From the NCBI GenBank assembly GCA_905205195.1, contig CAJLCS010000010.1:1-40385 (forward strand): 40,385 nucleotides of DNA, given 5' to 3'. Within the stretch, counting starts at the first letter, position 1. The number at the start of each line of letters is the position of its first letter. The position numbers and the translations under genes are program-made. Source of the stretch: an uncultured Eubacteriales bacterium (GTDB lineage: Bacteria > Bacillota > Clostridia > Oscillospirales > Oscillospiraceae). The notes under the pieces are model-generated. The model was not told the DNA's origin and searched no databases. It saw nothing but the letters and a program-made list of their open reading frames with translations. Below are positions 30,835 through 38,524 of this stretch, in pieces.

Positions 30835-31854
30835 TCAGGCTTCGCCGTAGCCGTTGGGGTTCTTGCTCTGCCAGTTCCAGGAGTCGCGGCACATATCCTT
30901 CAGGTCCTTCTCCGCGTGCCAGTGGAGAATTTCGGCGCTCTTGGTGGGATCGGCGTAGCAGGTGGCAATGTCGCCGGGCCGACGGGCGGTGATGACGTAG
31001 GGCACCTTCACGCCGTTGGCTTCTTCAAAGGCGTGGACCATGTCCAGCACGCTGTAGCCGATGCCGGTGCCCAGGTTGAAGACCTCGCAGCCCCGGTGCT
31101 CCACGGTGTACTTGACGGCGGCCACATGGCCCTTGGCCAGGTCCACCACATGGATGTAATCCCGGACGCCGGTGCCGTCGTGGGTGTCGTAATCGTTGCC
31201 GAAGACGCTGAGCTTCTCCCGGCGGCCGATGGCCACCTGGGTGATGTAGGGCATCAGGTTGTTGGGAATGCCCCGGGGATCCTCACCGATGAGGCCGCTT
31301 TCGTGGGCGCCGATGGGGTTGAAGTACCGCAGCAGGCACACGCTCCATTCCGGCTCCGCATGGCACAGGCCGGAGAGAATCTGCTCGGTCATGTACTTGG
31401 TCCAGCCGTAGGGGTTGGTGCAGTTGCCGGTGCGGCTGGTTTCCTTCAGGGGCATTTCGTTGTGGGCGTTGTACACCGTGGCGGAGGAGGAGAAGATGAT
31501 GTTCTGCATCCCCACTTCCTTCATGACCTTGGTCAGGGCCAGGGTGGTGTTGAGGTTATTGTCGTAGTACAGCCAGGGCTTGGCCACGGACTCGCCCACG
31601 GCCTTGAGGCCCGCAAAATGGATGACGCAGGCGATGTCGTTTTCCCGGAAGATTTTCCGCAGCAGGTCCTCGTCCCGGACGTCACCTTCGTAGAATTTCA
31701 GAGTCTTGCCGGTGATTTTCTTCACCCGGTCCAGTGCTTTGGGATTGGCGTTGCAGAGATTATCCACCACCACGACGCCGTAGCCGGCATTGAGCAGCTC
31801 AACGCAGGTGTGGGAGCCAATATAACCGGCGCCGCCGGTTACCAGAATATCCAT
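30835..31854 (-). CDS. galE: UDP-glucose 4-epimerase
   Basis: Interconverts UDP-glucose and UDP-galactose for galactose use and surface polysaccharide synthesis. The 339-residue extended SDR protein has the NAD motif GGAGYIGSH near residues 7-15, the catalytic SSSATVY and Y-x-x-x-K (YGWTK), RYFNPIGAHESG and GTGVRDYIHV, all typical of GalE. The start follows AGGAGG. It is monocistronic, with its own promoter and the shared terminator downstream. Confidence 0.97.
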   Translation of the reverse strand: MDILVTGGAGYIGSHTCVELLNAGYGVVVVDNLCNANPKALDRVKKITGKTLKFYEGDVRDEDLLRKIFRENDIACVIHFAGLKAVGESVAKPWLYYDNNLNTTLALTKVMKEVGMQNIIFSSSATVYNAHNEMPLKETSRTGNCTNPYGWTKYMTEQILSGLCHAEPEWSVCLLRYFNPIGAHESGLIGEDPRGIPNNLMPYITQVAIGRREKLSVFGNDYDTHDGTGVRDYIHVVDLAKGHVAAVKYTVEHRGCEVFNLGTGIGYSVLDMVHAFEEANGVKVPYVITARRPGDIATCYADPTKSAEILHWHAEKDLKDMCRDSWNWQSKNPNGYGEA

Positions 31855-31903
31855 GAAAATACCTCCTGTTCAATGATGGGGAGCTTTCGTTTCTCACGCT
31901 TTT

Positions 31904-31931
31904 ATTCTACTCCGTTTCCGTAAAAAAGCAA
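31904..31931 (-). promoter_or_regulatory. Promoter of galE
   Basis: Minus strand TTGCTT (31931-31926), a 16-base spacer and TAGAAT (31909-31904), about 50 bases upstream of galE. Confidence 0.5.
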
Positions 31932-31962
31932 GAGGAGCCAAGGGAAAAACCGCGGTTTTTTC

Positions 31963-31991
31963 TTGCTATTTTCCGTGGGAACAGGTATAAT
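31963..31991 (+). promoter_or_regulatory. Promoter of the asparaginase-pyrophosphatase unit
   Basis: TTGCTA at 31963-31968, 17-base spacer and perfect TATAAT at 31986-31991, 58 bases before the asparaginase start. Confidence 0.85.
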
Positions 31992-32049
31992 AATTCCGTA
32001 TGTAAAATTGGATAAAAATTTCCCATGATTTTGCACCCCGGAGGCGCGT

Positions 32050-33045
32050 ATGGATTCCAAAAAGAAAATTCTGCTGCTGACTACCGGCGGCACCATCGCG
32101 TCGGTGCCCGGCACCGACGGCCTGCAGCCCCGCCGCTCCGATGTGATGGAGCGGGAGCTGAATCAGCTGCGGACCTACTACGATATTGCCGTCCGGGACG
32201 TGCTGTGCCTGGACTCATCCAACATCCGGCCCGGCCAGTGGCAGCTGATTGCCGAGGATATTTACCGGGAACGGACCGACTACGACGGCATCGTGGTCTC
32301 CCACGGCACGGACACCATGGCCTATACCGCTTCCGCCGTGACCTTTATGCTGCCCGGGCTGGACCGGCCCGTGGTGTTTACCGGGTCCCAGCTGCCGCTG
32401 ACGGATATGCTGTCCGACGGACCGGGCAATCTGCGGACCGCCTTTGCCATGGCGGCATCGGGGCACCCGGGGGTATTTCTGGCCTTTGACCGGAAGGTTA
32501 TGCTGGGCTGCCGGGCGGTGAAGGTGCGGGCCTCCGGTTTTTCCGCCTTTGAGAGCATCAACGCCCGGTATGTGAGTCTGGTGACCAACCGGGGCCTGAC
32601 GGTGGACGAGACGGTACTGCCGCCGCTTCGCGGCCCGGCCCGGCTGTGCACCGGCATCAGCGAGAACGTGTTTCTGCTGAAGCTGACACCGGGGCTGTCG
32701 CCGGACATTTTCCATATGCTGGTTGAGCTTGGCTATCGGGGCATCGTCATTGAGGCCTTCGGCCTTGGCGGCGTCAACGTCCTCCATCAGGGGCTGGACG
32801 GCATCCGCGAGGCCATCGACCGGGGCGTCAGCGTGGTGGTGACCACCCAGTGCCTGTACGACAGCAGCGACCTGCGGGTGTATCAGGTAGGCAATCAGTT
32901 GCTGAATCTGGGCGTTATTCAGGGCCGGGATATGACCACCGAGGCCGCCATGACCAAGCTCATGTGGGCCATCGGTCAGGGAATGGGCGCCCCGGAGATC
33001 CGGGAACTCTTCGGCCGGAGCCTGGCCGGGGAAATCACCGTGTAG
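32050..33045 (+). CDS. ansA: L-asparaginase, cytoplasmic type I
   Basis: Hydrolyses asparagine to aspartate and ammonia. The 331-residue protein lacks a signal peptide, as expected for type I. TTGGTIAS near residues 11-18 contains the nucleophilic Thr15, and SHGTDTMAYTAS carries the second catalytic Thr-Asp pair. FTGSQLPL and the C-terminal TKLMWAIGQ are also family motifs. GGAGG precedes the start. The pyrophosphatase gene starts 14 bases after its stop, so they are probably co-transcribed. Confidence 0.95.
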   Translation: MDSKKKILLLTTGGTIASVPGTDGLQPRRSDVMERELNQLRTYYDIAVRDVLCLDSSNIRPGQWQLIAEDIYRERTDYDGIVVSHGTDTMAYTASAVTFMLPGLDRPVVFTGSQLPLTDMLSDGPGNLRTAFAMAASGHPGVFLAFDRKVMLGCRAVKVRASGFSAFESINARYVSLVTNRGLTVDETVLPPLRGPARLCTGISENVFLLKLTPGLSPDIFHMLVELGYRGIVIEAFGLGGVNVLHQGLDGIREAIDRGVSVVVTTQCLYDSSDLRVYQVGNQLLNLGVIQGRDMTTEAAMTKLMWAIGQGMGAPEIRELFGRSLAGEITV

Positions 33046-33059
33046 GAAAGGAGAATCCC

Positions 33060-34673
33060 ATGGATCCGATTTATGTAACGGGCCACCGCAATCCGGATAC
33101 CGATTCCATCGTGGCGGCCATGGCGTATACGGCCCTGCGCAACGCGCTGGGCCATCGGGAATACGAGGCGGCCTGCCTGGGCCACGTGTCCGACGAGACG
33201 CAGATTGTGCTCAATCGCTTCGGCTTCAAGCCTCCCAAGCTGCTGACGGGCATTTATACCCAGGTCAAGGATCTGGACTACGATAAGCCCCCCATCCTCA
33301 GCGCCGCCGTCACGGTGGACCGGGGCTGGAACAAGCTGGGCGAACAGAAAAACACCACTGCAGTGCCGGTGGCCAACGAGGACGGCACCCTGTTCGGGAT
33401 GCTCTCCCGGGAGGATGTGGCCAGCTACAACATGGCCCAGGTGGCGGCGGGGGTGCTGGAGAAGGTGCCGCTGTTCAACGTGCTGTCCGTGCTGGAGGGC
33501 AAGCTGCTCAACGATGCCGGCGAGGACATCGATACCGTGGAGGGCGAGGTGACCATCGCCCTGCCCCAGAGCCGGGAAAACCTGCTGTTCAACAATCCCG
33601 ATTCCATCGTCCTGTGCGGCCACCAGCCGGACATGATCCGGCGGGCGCTGAACATGAACGTCAACTGCCTGGTGCTGTGCCAGGCGGAGCTGGACGAAGA
33701 GCTGCGGCGCCTGCCCACGAAAACCTGCATCATTTCCACGCCCTACGACGCCTACCGCGCCGCCCGGCGTATTTTCCAGTCCACCCCCATCGGCCGGATC
33801 TGCCGGACGGAGGAGCTGGTGTGCTTCCATCTGGAGGACCGGATCGACGACGTCCGGGAGCAGGTGCTCAAGCACCGGGAGCATTGCTACCCCATTCTGG
33901 ACGAGAACGAGAAGGTCGTGGGCGTGCTGACCCGGTATCATCTGCTCCGCCCCCGGCGCAAGCGGGTGGTGCTGGTGGACCACAATGAGGCGGCCCAGTC
34001 CGTCCCCGGGCTGGAGGAGGCCGAGATTCTGGAAATCATCGACCATCACCGGCTGGCGGACATCCAGACGGCCAACCCCATCTACGTCCGCAACGAGCCG
34101 GTGGGCTCCACCAATACCATCATTGCCGGTATGTTTCAGGACCGGGGCCTGATGCCCTCGGAAAAAATGGCGGGCATGATGGCGGCGGCCATTCTGTCGG
34201 ATACGGTCATGTTCAAATCCCCCACCTGTACCGAGCGGGATATCCGCACTGCCGAACGGATGGCCCGGATTGCCAACGTGTCGCTGGACGAACTGGGCAA
34301 GGCCATTTTCTCCGCCTCGGCGGGTAATAAATCCGCCGACGAGCTGCTGTTTGCGGACTATAAGGAGTTCCATATTGCCGGTCACGATCTGGCTGTGGCC
34401 CAGATTACCTGCGTGGACAGCCCCCATATGCTGGACCGGAAGGACGAATTCCTTGCACTGATGCGGAAAACCGCCGCAGCGAAGCATTTCTCCATGATGA
34501 TTCTGATGCTCACCGACGTGCTGCTGGAGGGCACCCAGATCATCTATCTGGGCGACGACGACACCATCCGGCAGGCCTTCGGCGTGACGCCCAAGGGCAA
34601 CACCGTCTTTCTGCCCCATGTGATGAGCCGGAAAAAGCAGGTGATTCCCATGCTGTCGGCGCTGTGGGGCTGA
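33060..34673 (+). CDS. Family II Mn-dependent inorganic pyrophosphatase with CBS-DRTGG insert
   Basis: Hydrolyses pyrophosphate to phosphate. The 537-residue protein is far longer than simple PpaC enzymes (about 310) because of an internal regulatory insert. The DHH part starts at once, with metal ligands His9, Asp13 and Asp15 in GHRNPDTDS; a CBS-DRTGG-CBS region spans about residues 65-300; then IIDHHRLAD resumes the DHH domain, and the DHHA2 domain ends with the SRKKQVIP substrate-binding motif. In Clostridia such CBS inserts bind adenine nucleotides and diadenosine polyphosphates. The ATG at 33060 has AAAGGAG seven bases upstream; a longer frame overlaps asparaginase. Confidence 0.95.
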   Translation: MDPIYVTGHRNPDTDSIVAAMAYTALRNALGHREYEAACLGHVSDETQIVLNRFGFKPPKLLTGIYTQVKDLDYDKPPILSAAVTVDRGWNKLGEQKNTTAVPVANEDGTLFGMLSREDVASYNMAQVAAGVLEKVPLFNVLSVLEGKLLNDAGEDIDTVEGEVTIALPQSRENLLFNNPDSIVLCGHQPDMIRRALNMNVNCLVLCQAELDEELRRLPTKTCIISTPYDAYRAARRIFQSTPIGRICRTEELVCFHLEDRIDDVREQVLKHREHCYPILDENEKVVGVLTRYHLLRPRRKRVVLVDHNEAAQSVPGLEEAEILEIIDHHRLADIQTANPIYVRNEPVGSTNTIIAGMFQDRGLMPSEKMAGMMAAAILSDTVMFKSPTCTERDIRTAERMARIANVSLDELGKAIFSASAGNKSADELLFADYKEFHIAGHDLAVAQITCVDSPHMLDRKDEFLALMRKTAAAKHFSMMILMLTDVLLEGTQIIYLGDDDTIRQAFGVTPKGNTVFLPHVMSRKKQVIPMLSALWG

Positions 34674-34687
34674 GAAGAAAAAACGCA

Positions 34688-34717
34688 CTGGCAAATTCCG
34701 ACGCACTGTGTTATAAT
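34688..34717 (+). promoter_or_regulatory. Promoter of holB-ricT-MATE
   Basis: A perfect TATAAT at 34712-34717 with TG at 34709-34710 (extended -10) and CTGGCA 18 bases upstream as a partial -35. Confidence 0.7.
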
Positions 34718-34749
34718 CATCGGACTGATCTTTGACTGGGGAGGACGCC

Positions 34750-35715
34750 ATGGGCTTTGAATCGCTGCTGGGCAATGACCGGATCCGGGAAAATCTGGCC
34801 GGCAGCCTGAGCCGGAACCGGATTTCCCACTTTTACCTGATTTCCGGGCCGGAGGGGTCCGGCAAGCATACGCTGGCCCGGCTGCTGGCGGCGGGCATCC
34901 TGTGCAAAAGCCGGGAAAACCGGCCCTGCCTGCGCTGCGAAGCCTGCCGCAAGGTGCTCGACGGCGCCCACCCGGACTTCATCACCGTGGACGACCCGGA
35001 GAAGAAAACCGTGCCCGTGGACCTGATCCGGCAGGCTCGGGCGGACATTTATATCCAGCCTAACGAGGCCGAACACAAGATTTACCTCTTTCCCCGGGCT
35101 CAGGACATGGGCCTGCCGGGGCAGAATGCGCTGCTGAAGGTGCTGGAGGAGCCGCCGGGATACGGTGTGTTCCTGCTGCTGACCGACAATCCCGAGAAGC
35201 TGCTGCCCACCGTCCGCTCCCGGTGCGTGGAGCTGGCCATGCAGCCCCTGCCGGCCGAAACGCTGCAGGCGGCGCTGCGCCGGGTGTTTCCGGACCGGGA
35301 CGGTCAGGCGCTGGCGGCGGCCGCCGCCCGGAGCGGCGGCTATCTGGGACAGGCCCGGAAGCTGCTGGAGGAGGGGGACGTTACCCCGCCCCAGACCGCC
35401 GGCTTTGCCGACGCGTTCTGCCGCCGGGACAGATTGGCCCTGCTGGAAACGCTGGTGCCGATGGAAAAACAAAAACGGGATACGCTGGAGCCGCTGCTGG
35501 ACGGCTGGCGGGTGCTTCTGGAGGAAGCGCTGGTCTGCCGGTCCGGAATGCAGGTGGTGTCGCCGCTGGCCCGGCGTCTGGCCGAAAGCCGCAGTGCCGC
35601 CGAGCTGATGGAGGCCCAGCGGCAGCTGAGCCGGGCGGTGGATGCCGTCCGGGGCAACGTATCCCCCGCCGCCGTATGCGGCTATCTGGAATGGGCGCTG
35701 CAGGCGCCCCAATGA
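34750..35715 (+). CDS. holB: DNA polymerase III delta prime subunit
   Basis: Part of the clamp-loader complex. The 321-residue AAA-type protein has the Walker A motif GPEGSGKHT near residue 33, a four-Cys zinc module between about residues 56 and 70 (CLRCEAC region), LLKVLEEPP, and the SRC sensor motif (TVRSRCVE). The start at 34750 follows GGGGAGG. The downstream gene is ricT, the conserved holB-ricT order of Firmicutes. Confidence 0.94.
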   Translation: MGFESLLGNDRIRENLAGSLSRNRISHFYLISGPEGSGKHTLARLLAAGILCKSRENRPCLRCEACRKVLDGAHPDFITVDDPEKKTVPVDLIRQARADIYIQPNEAEHKIYLFPRAQDMGLPGQNALLKVLEEPPGYGVFLLLTDNPEKLLPTVRSRCVELAMQPLPAETLQAALRRVFPDRDGQALAAAAARSGGYLGQARKLLEEGDVTPPQTAGFADAFCRRDRLALLETLVPMEKQKRDTLEPLLDGWRVLLEEALVCRSGMQVVSPLARRLAESRSAAELMEAQRQLSRAVDAVRGNVSPAAVCGYLEWALQAPQ

Positions 35716-35756
35716 TCCGGCAGACGGCTGTGCCGCCGCCGCGAAAGGAGACTGTC

Positions 35757-37043
35757 ATGGAAGAAGAAACCCTGTCCGTACCGACGGAGGAACCGGAAGC
35801 CACGGTGGAAGTGGTGGATATCCAATTCCGGCCCGGACAGAAGATTTATTATTTTGACCCCGCCGGTCTGGACTGCAAAACCGGCGATCACTTGATTATC
35901 GATACCGCCCGGGGGCCGGAATACGGCCTGTGCGCCGCCGGCAACCATGCCATCGCCCGGAAGGACGTGGTGGCCCCCCTGCGGGCCGTGCTGCGGAAGG
36001 CCACGGCCCAGGACGAGCATCAGGTGACGGAAAACCGGGCCAAGGAAAAGCGGGCCTACGAAATCTGCCTGCACAAAATCTCCGATCACGGGCTGGATAT
36101 GCAGCTGGTTTCGGCGGAATACGCCTTTGACGGCAGCAAAATCCTGTTTTTCTTTACCGCCGACGAGCGGGTGGATTTCCGGGAACTGGTAAAGAATCTG
36201 GCGGGCATTTTCCACACCCGCATCGAGCTGCGCCAGATCGGCGTCCGGGACAAGGCCAAAATGGTGGGCGGACTGGGCATCTGCGGGCAGCCCTTCTGCT
36301 GCTCCACGTTCCTGGAGGATTTCCAGCCGGTGTCCATCAAGATGGCCAAGACCCAGAACCTGAGCCTGAACCCCACGAAAATTTCCGGCACCTGCGGGCG
36401 GCTGATGTGCTGCCTGAAATACGAGCAGGAGGCCTACGAGGACCTGCTGCGCCACAGCCCCAAGGCGGAATCCCTGGTGGATACCCCCGAAGGCCGGGGC
36501 ACCGTGGTGGAGGTGGATCTGCTGCGGCAGCGGGTGAAGGTCCAGATGGAGGACCAGCCGGATACCACGTCGGTATTTTCCAACGAGGACATTGCCGTGC
36601 TGCGAAACGGCAAGGCCAAGAAAAACGATCTCCCCATTCCGGCGGATTACGCGCCGATTTCCGGCGGCGGCAAGCGCCCCCATGTGCAGCAGGAGCCTGC
36701 CGCGCCGGTGCTGGAGCCGATCCGGTTCCGCTACAGCACGGAATCCGTCACGGACGACGTCCCCGCCGCGCCGCAGCCGGTGCAGCCGACCCAGGAGCCG
36801 AAGGAACCGAAGGAACCGAAGGCCCCGCCTCCCCGCCGCCGGAATTCCCGGCCCCGCAACGACAGTCCGAAGCCGGAGCAGGCGGCAAAGCCCGCCGCGG
36901 AGACGGAGGCGGCGCCGGGACCCGATGCCCAGCCCGACGGAGAGAAAAAACGTTCCCGCCGCCGTCCCAATTATCGGCGGAATCGGAAGCCGAGACCGCC
37001 GAAGAAAAGCGGAACAGCCGGAGAAACCGGGAAGGGAGAATAA
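35757..37043 (+). CDS. ricT: RicT/YaaT (PSP1-domain) regulatory Fe-S protein with long disordered tail
   Basis: In Bacillus RicT forms the RicA-RicF-RicT Fe-S complex that affects RNase Y activity and development. The 428-residue protein has a PSP1 core at about residues 20-290, with the conserved cysteines in GICGQPFCC (176, 181, 182) and TCGRLMCC (213, 218, 219). The last 130 or so residues are Pro, Glu, Arg and Lys rich, include PKEP repeats, and end in a strongly basic segment, so they are likely disordered and perhaps RNA-binding. The usual protein is about 270-300 residues. The start at 35757 has AAAGGAG seven bases upstream. yabA, next in Bacillus, is replaced here by a MATE gene. Confidence 0.93.
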   Translation: MEEETLSVPTEEPEATVEVVDIQFRPGQKIYYFDPAGLDCKTGDHLIIDTARGPEYGLCAAGNHAIARKDVVAPLRAVLRKATAQDEHQVTENRAKEKRAYEICLHKISDHGLDMQLVSAEYAFDGSKILFFFTADERVDFRELVKNLAGIFHTRIELRQIGVRDKAKMVGGLGICGQPFCCSTFLEDFQPVSIKMAKTQNLSLNPTKISGTCGRLMCCLKYEQEAYEDLLRHSPKAESLVDTPEGRGTVVEVDLLRQRVKVQMEDQPDTTSVFSNEDIAVLRNGKAKKNDLPIPADYAPISGGGKRPHVQQEPAAPVLEPIRFRYSTESVTDDVPAAPQPVQPTQEPKEPKEPKAPPPRRRNSRPRNDSPKPEQAAKPAAETEAAPGPDAQPDGEKKRSRRRPNYRRNRKPRPPKKSGTAGETGKGE

Positions 37044-37046
37044 ACC

Positions 37047-38462
37047 ATGGCGCAGCGTGTGATTGACCCCACCGAAGGACCGCTTCTGAAAAAATGTATG
37101 CTGTATTCCCTGCCGATTGCGTTGACGGGACTGCTGCAGCTGCTGTTCAACGCCGCTGACCTGATTGTGGTGGGCCAGTTCTGCGGCAACAACTCCGTGG
37201 CGGCGGTGGGCGCCACCGGCGCTCTGACGGGACTGCTGGTCAACCTGTTTATCGGCATGAGCGTGGGCGTCGGCGTGTCCTGCACCCATGCGCTGGGCGC
37301 CAAAAACGATGAAGTGCTCCACAAGACCATTCACACCGCCGTTCCCACGGCGCTGATCAGCGGCCTGTTTATCGGCGTGATCGGATTTATCTTTTCTCCC
37401 GGCCTGCTGGAGCTGATGGACACGCCGGAGGAAGTGCTTGGCCTGTCCAGCCTGTATATGCGGATTTATTTCGTGGGAATGCCCTTTACGCTGCTGTGCA
37501 ACTTCGGCATTGCCATTCTCCGGGCGGCAGGCGACAACCGCAGCCCGCTGATTTACCTGACGCTGTCCGGCGCGCTGAACGCAGTGATGAACGTGATTTT
37601 CGTCCGGGTGTTCTCCATGGACGTGGCGGGCGTGGCGCTGGCCACCACCCTGTCCGGTGCGCTGGCCACGGTGCTGGTGATGCTGACGCTGATGCGGCGG
37701 AAGGACGCCTGCCGGTTCCGGTTCAGCCAGATGCGGATTTACAAAAAGCCGCTGCTGAAAATCATTACCATCGGCCTGCCGGCGGGCATTCAGTCGTCGC
37801 TGTTTGCCATTTCAAACGTGCTGATTCAGTCGTCCATCAATTCCTTCGGCACGGCGGCCATGTCCGGCAACACGGCGTCGGGCAACATCGAGGGCTTTTT
37901 GTCCACGGGCCTGGATTCCTTCACCCAGACGGCCATGAATTTCACCGGCCTGTGTGTCGGTGCCCGGCGCTATGACCGGGTGCCCAAGATTCTGCGGACC
38001 TGCCTCAGCTGCGTGGTGGCCATCGGCCTGCCGCTGGGCGCGCTGATCTATTTCAACGGCCGGACGCTGTTGGGCATTTACATCACGGACTCGGTGGAGG
38101 CCATCAACTACGGCATGCAGCGCATGGTCTTTATGGCCATTCCCTGGGTGCTGGGCGGCTGCATGAACATCGCCTCCGGCGTCCTGCGGGGTATGGGCCG
38201 GTCCATTCAGCCCATGATTTCCACGGTGCTGGGCGTGTGTGTCTTCCGGATTTTCTGGATTTACACCATTTTCGCCGTTCCCGAGCTGCATACTTACCCC
38301 TGCCTGATGCTTTCTTATCCGGTATCCTGGGGCCTGACCTTCGGCGTGCTGATGATCTCCTATGTGCTGGTGCGCCGGAAGGAAAAGCAGCTCCAGGCGG
38401 TGCCGCTGACGGAGATCCGGGATGCGGAGGAAGAAGCGGAAGACGCGCCTGTGGTTGAATAA
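37047..38462 (+). CDS. MATE family efflux transporter
   Basis: A 471-residue exporter of the MATE (MOP) superfamily with about twelve hydrophobic helices in two similar halves. Family features include the first helix segment GLLQLLFNAADLIVVGQF, AVGATGALTGLLVN, and the second half's GLPAGIQSSLFAISN. The C-terminal tail is acidic. The start is three bases after the ricT stop, with GGGAGAA upstream, so it is in the holB-ricT operon. The substrate (drug, metabolite or cation) cannot be predicted. Confidence 0.93.
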   Translation: MAQRVIDPTEGPLLKKCMLYSLPIALTGLLQLLFNAADLIVVGQFCGNNSVAAVGATGALTGLLVNLFIGMSVGVGVSCTHALGAKNDEVLHKTIHTAVPTALISGLFIGVIGFIFSPGLLELMDTPEEVLGLSSLYMRIYFVGMPFTLLCNFGIAILRAAGDNRSPLIYLTLSGALNAVMNVIFVRVFSMDVAGVALATTLSGALATVLVMLTLMRRKDACRFRFSQMRIYKKPLLKIITIGLPAGIQSSLFAISNVLIQSSINSFGTAAMSGNTASGNIEGFLSTGLDSFTQTAMNFTGLCVGARRYDRVPKILRTCLSCVVAIGLPLGALIYFNGRTLLGIYITDSVEAINYGMQRMVFMAIPWVLGGCMNIASGVLRGMGRSIQPMISTVLGVCVFRIFWIYTIFAVPELHTYPCLMLSYPVSWGLTFGVLMISYVLVRRKEKQLQAVPLTEIRDAEEEAEDAPVVE

Positions 38463-38463
38463 C

Positions 38464-38487
38464 AAAAAATCCCGCCGATCGGCGGGA
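38464..38487 (-). terminator. Terminator of the P-type ATPase gene (minus strand)
   Basis: CCCGCC at 38471-38476 and GGCGGG at 38481-38486 form a stem over GATC; on the minus strand it is followed by ATTTTTTG. Confidence 0.7.
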
Positions 38488-38494
38488 AGCAAAC

Positions 38495-38520
38495 GTCCCC
38501 CTGCCATGCGGCAGGGGGAC
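38495..38520 (+). terminator. Hairpin/terminator of the MATE gene
   Basis: GTCCCCCTGC at 38495-38504 pairs perfectly with GCAGGGGGAC at 38511-38520. The following ATTATTAGTT is only modestly T-rich. Confidence 0.6.
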
Positions 38521-38524
38521 ATTA

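Noticed and set aside
32976..34775. A 599-codon minus-strand frame opposite the pyrophosphatase
   Set aside because: Antisense shadow of a gene with clear DHH, CBS and DHHA2 motifs.
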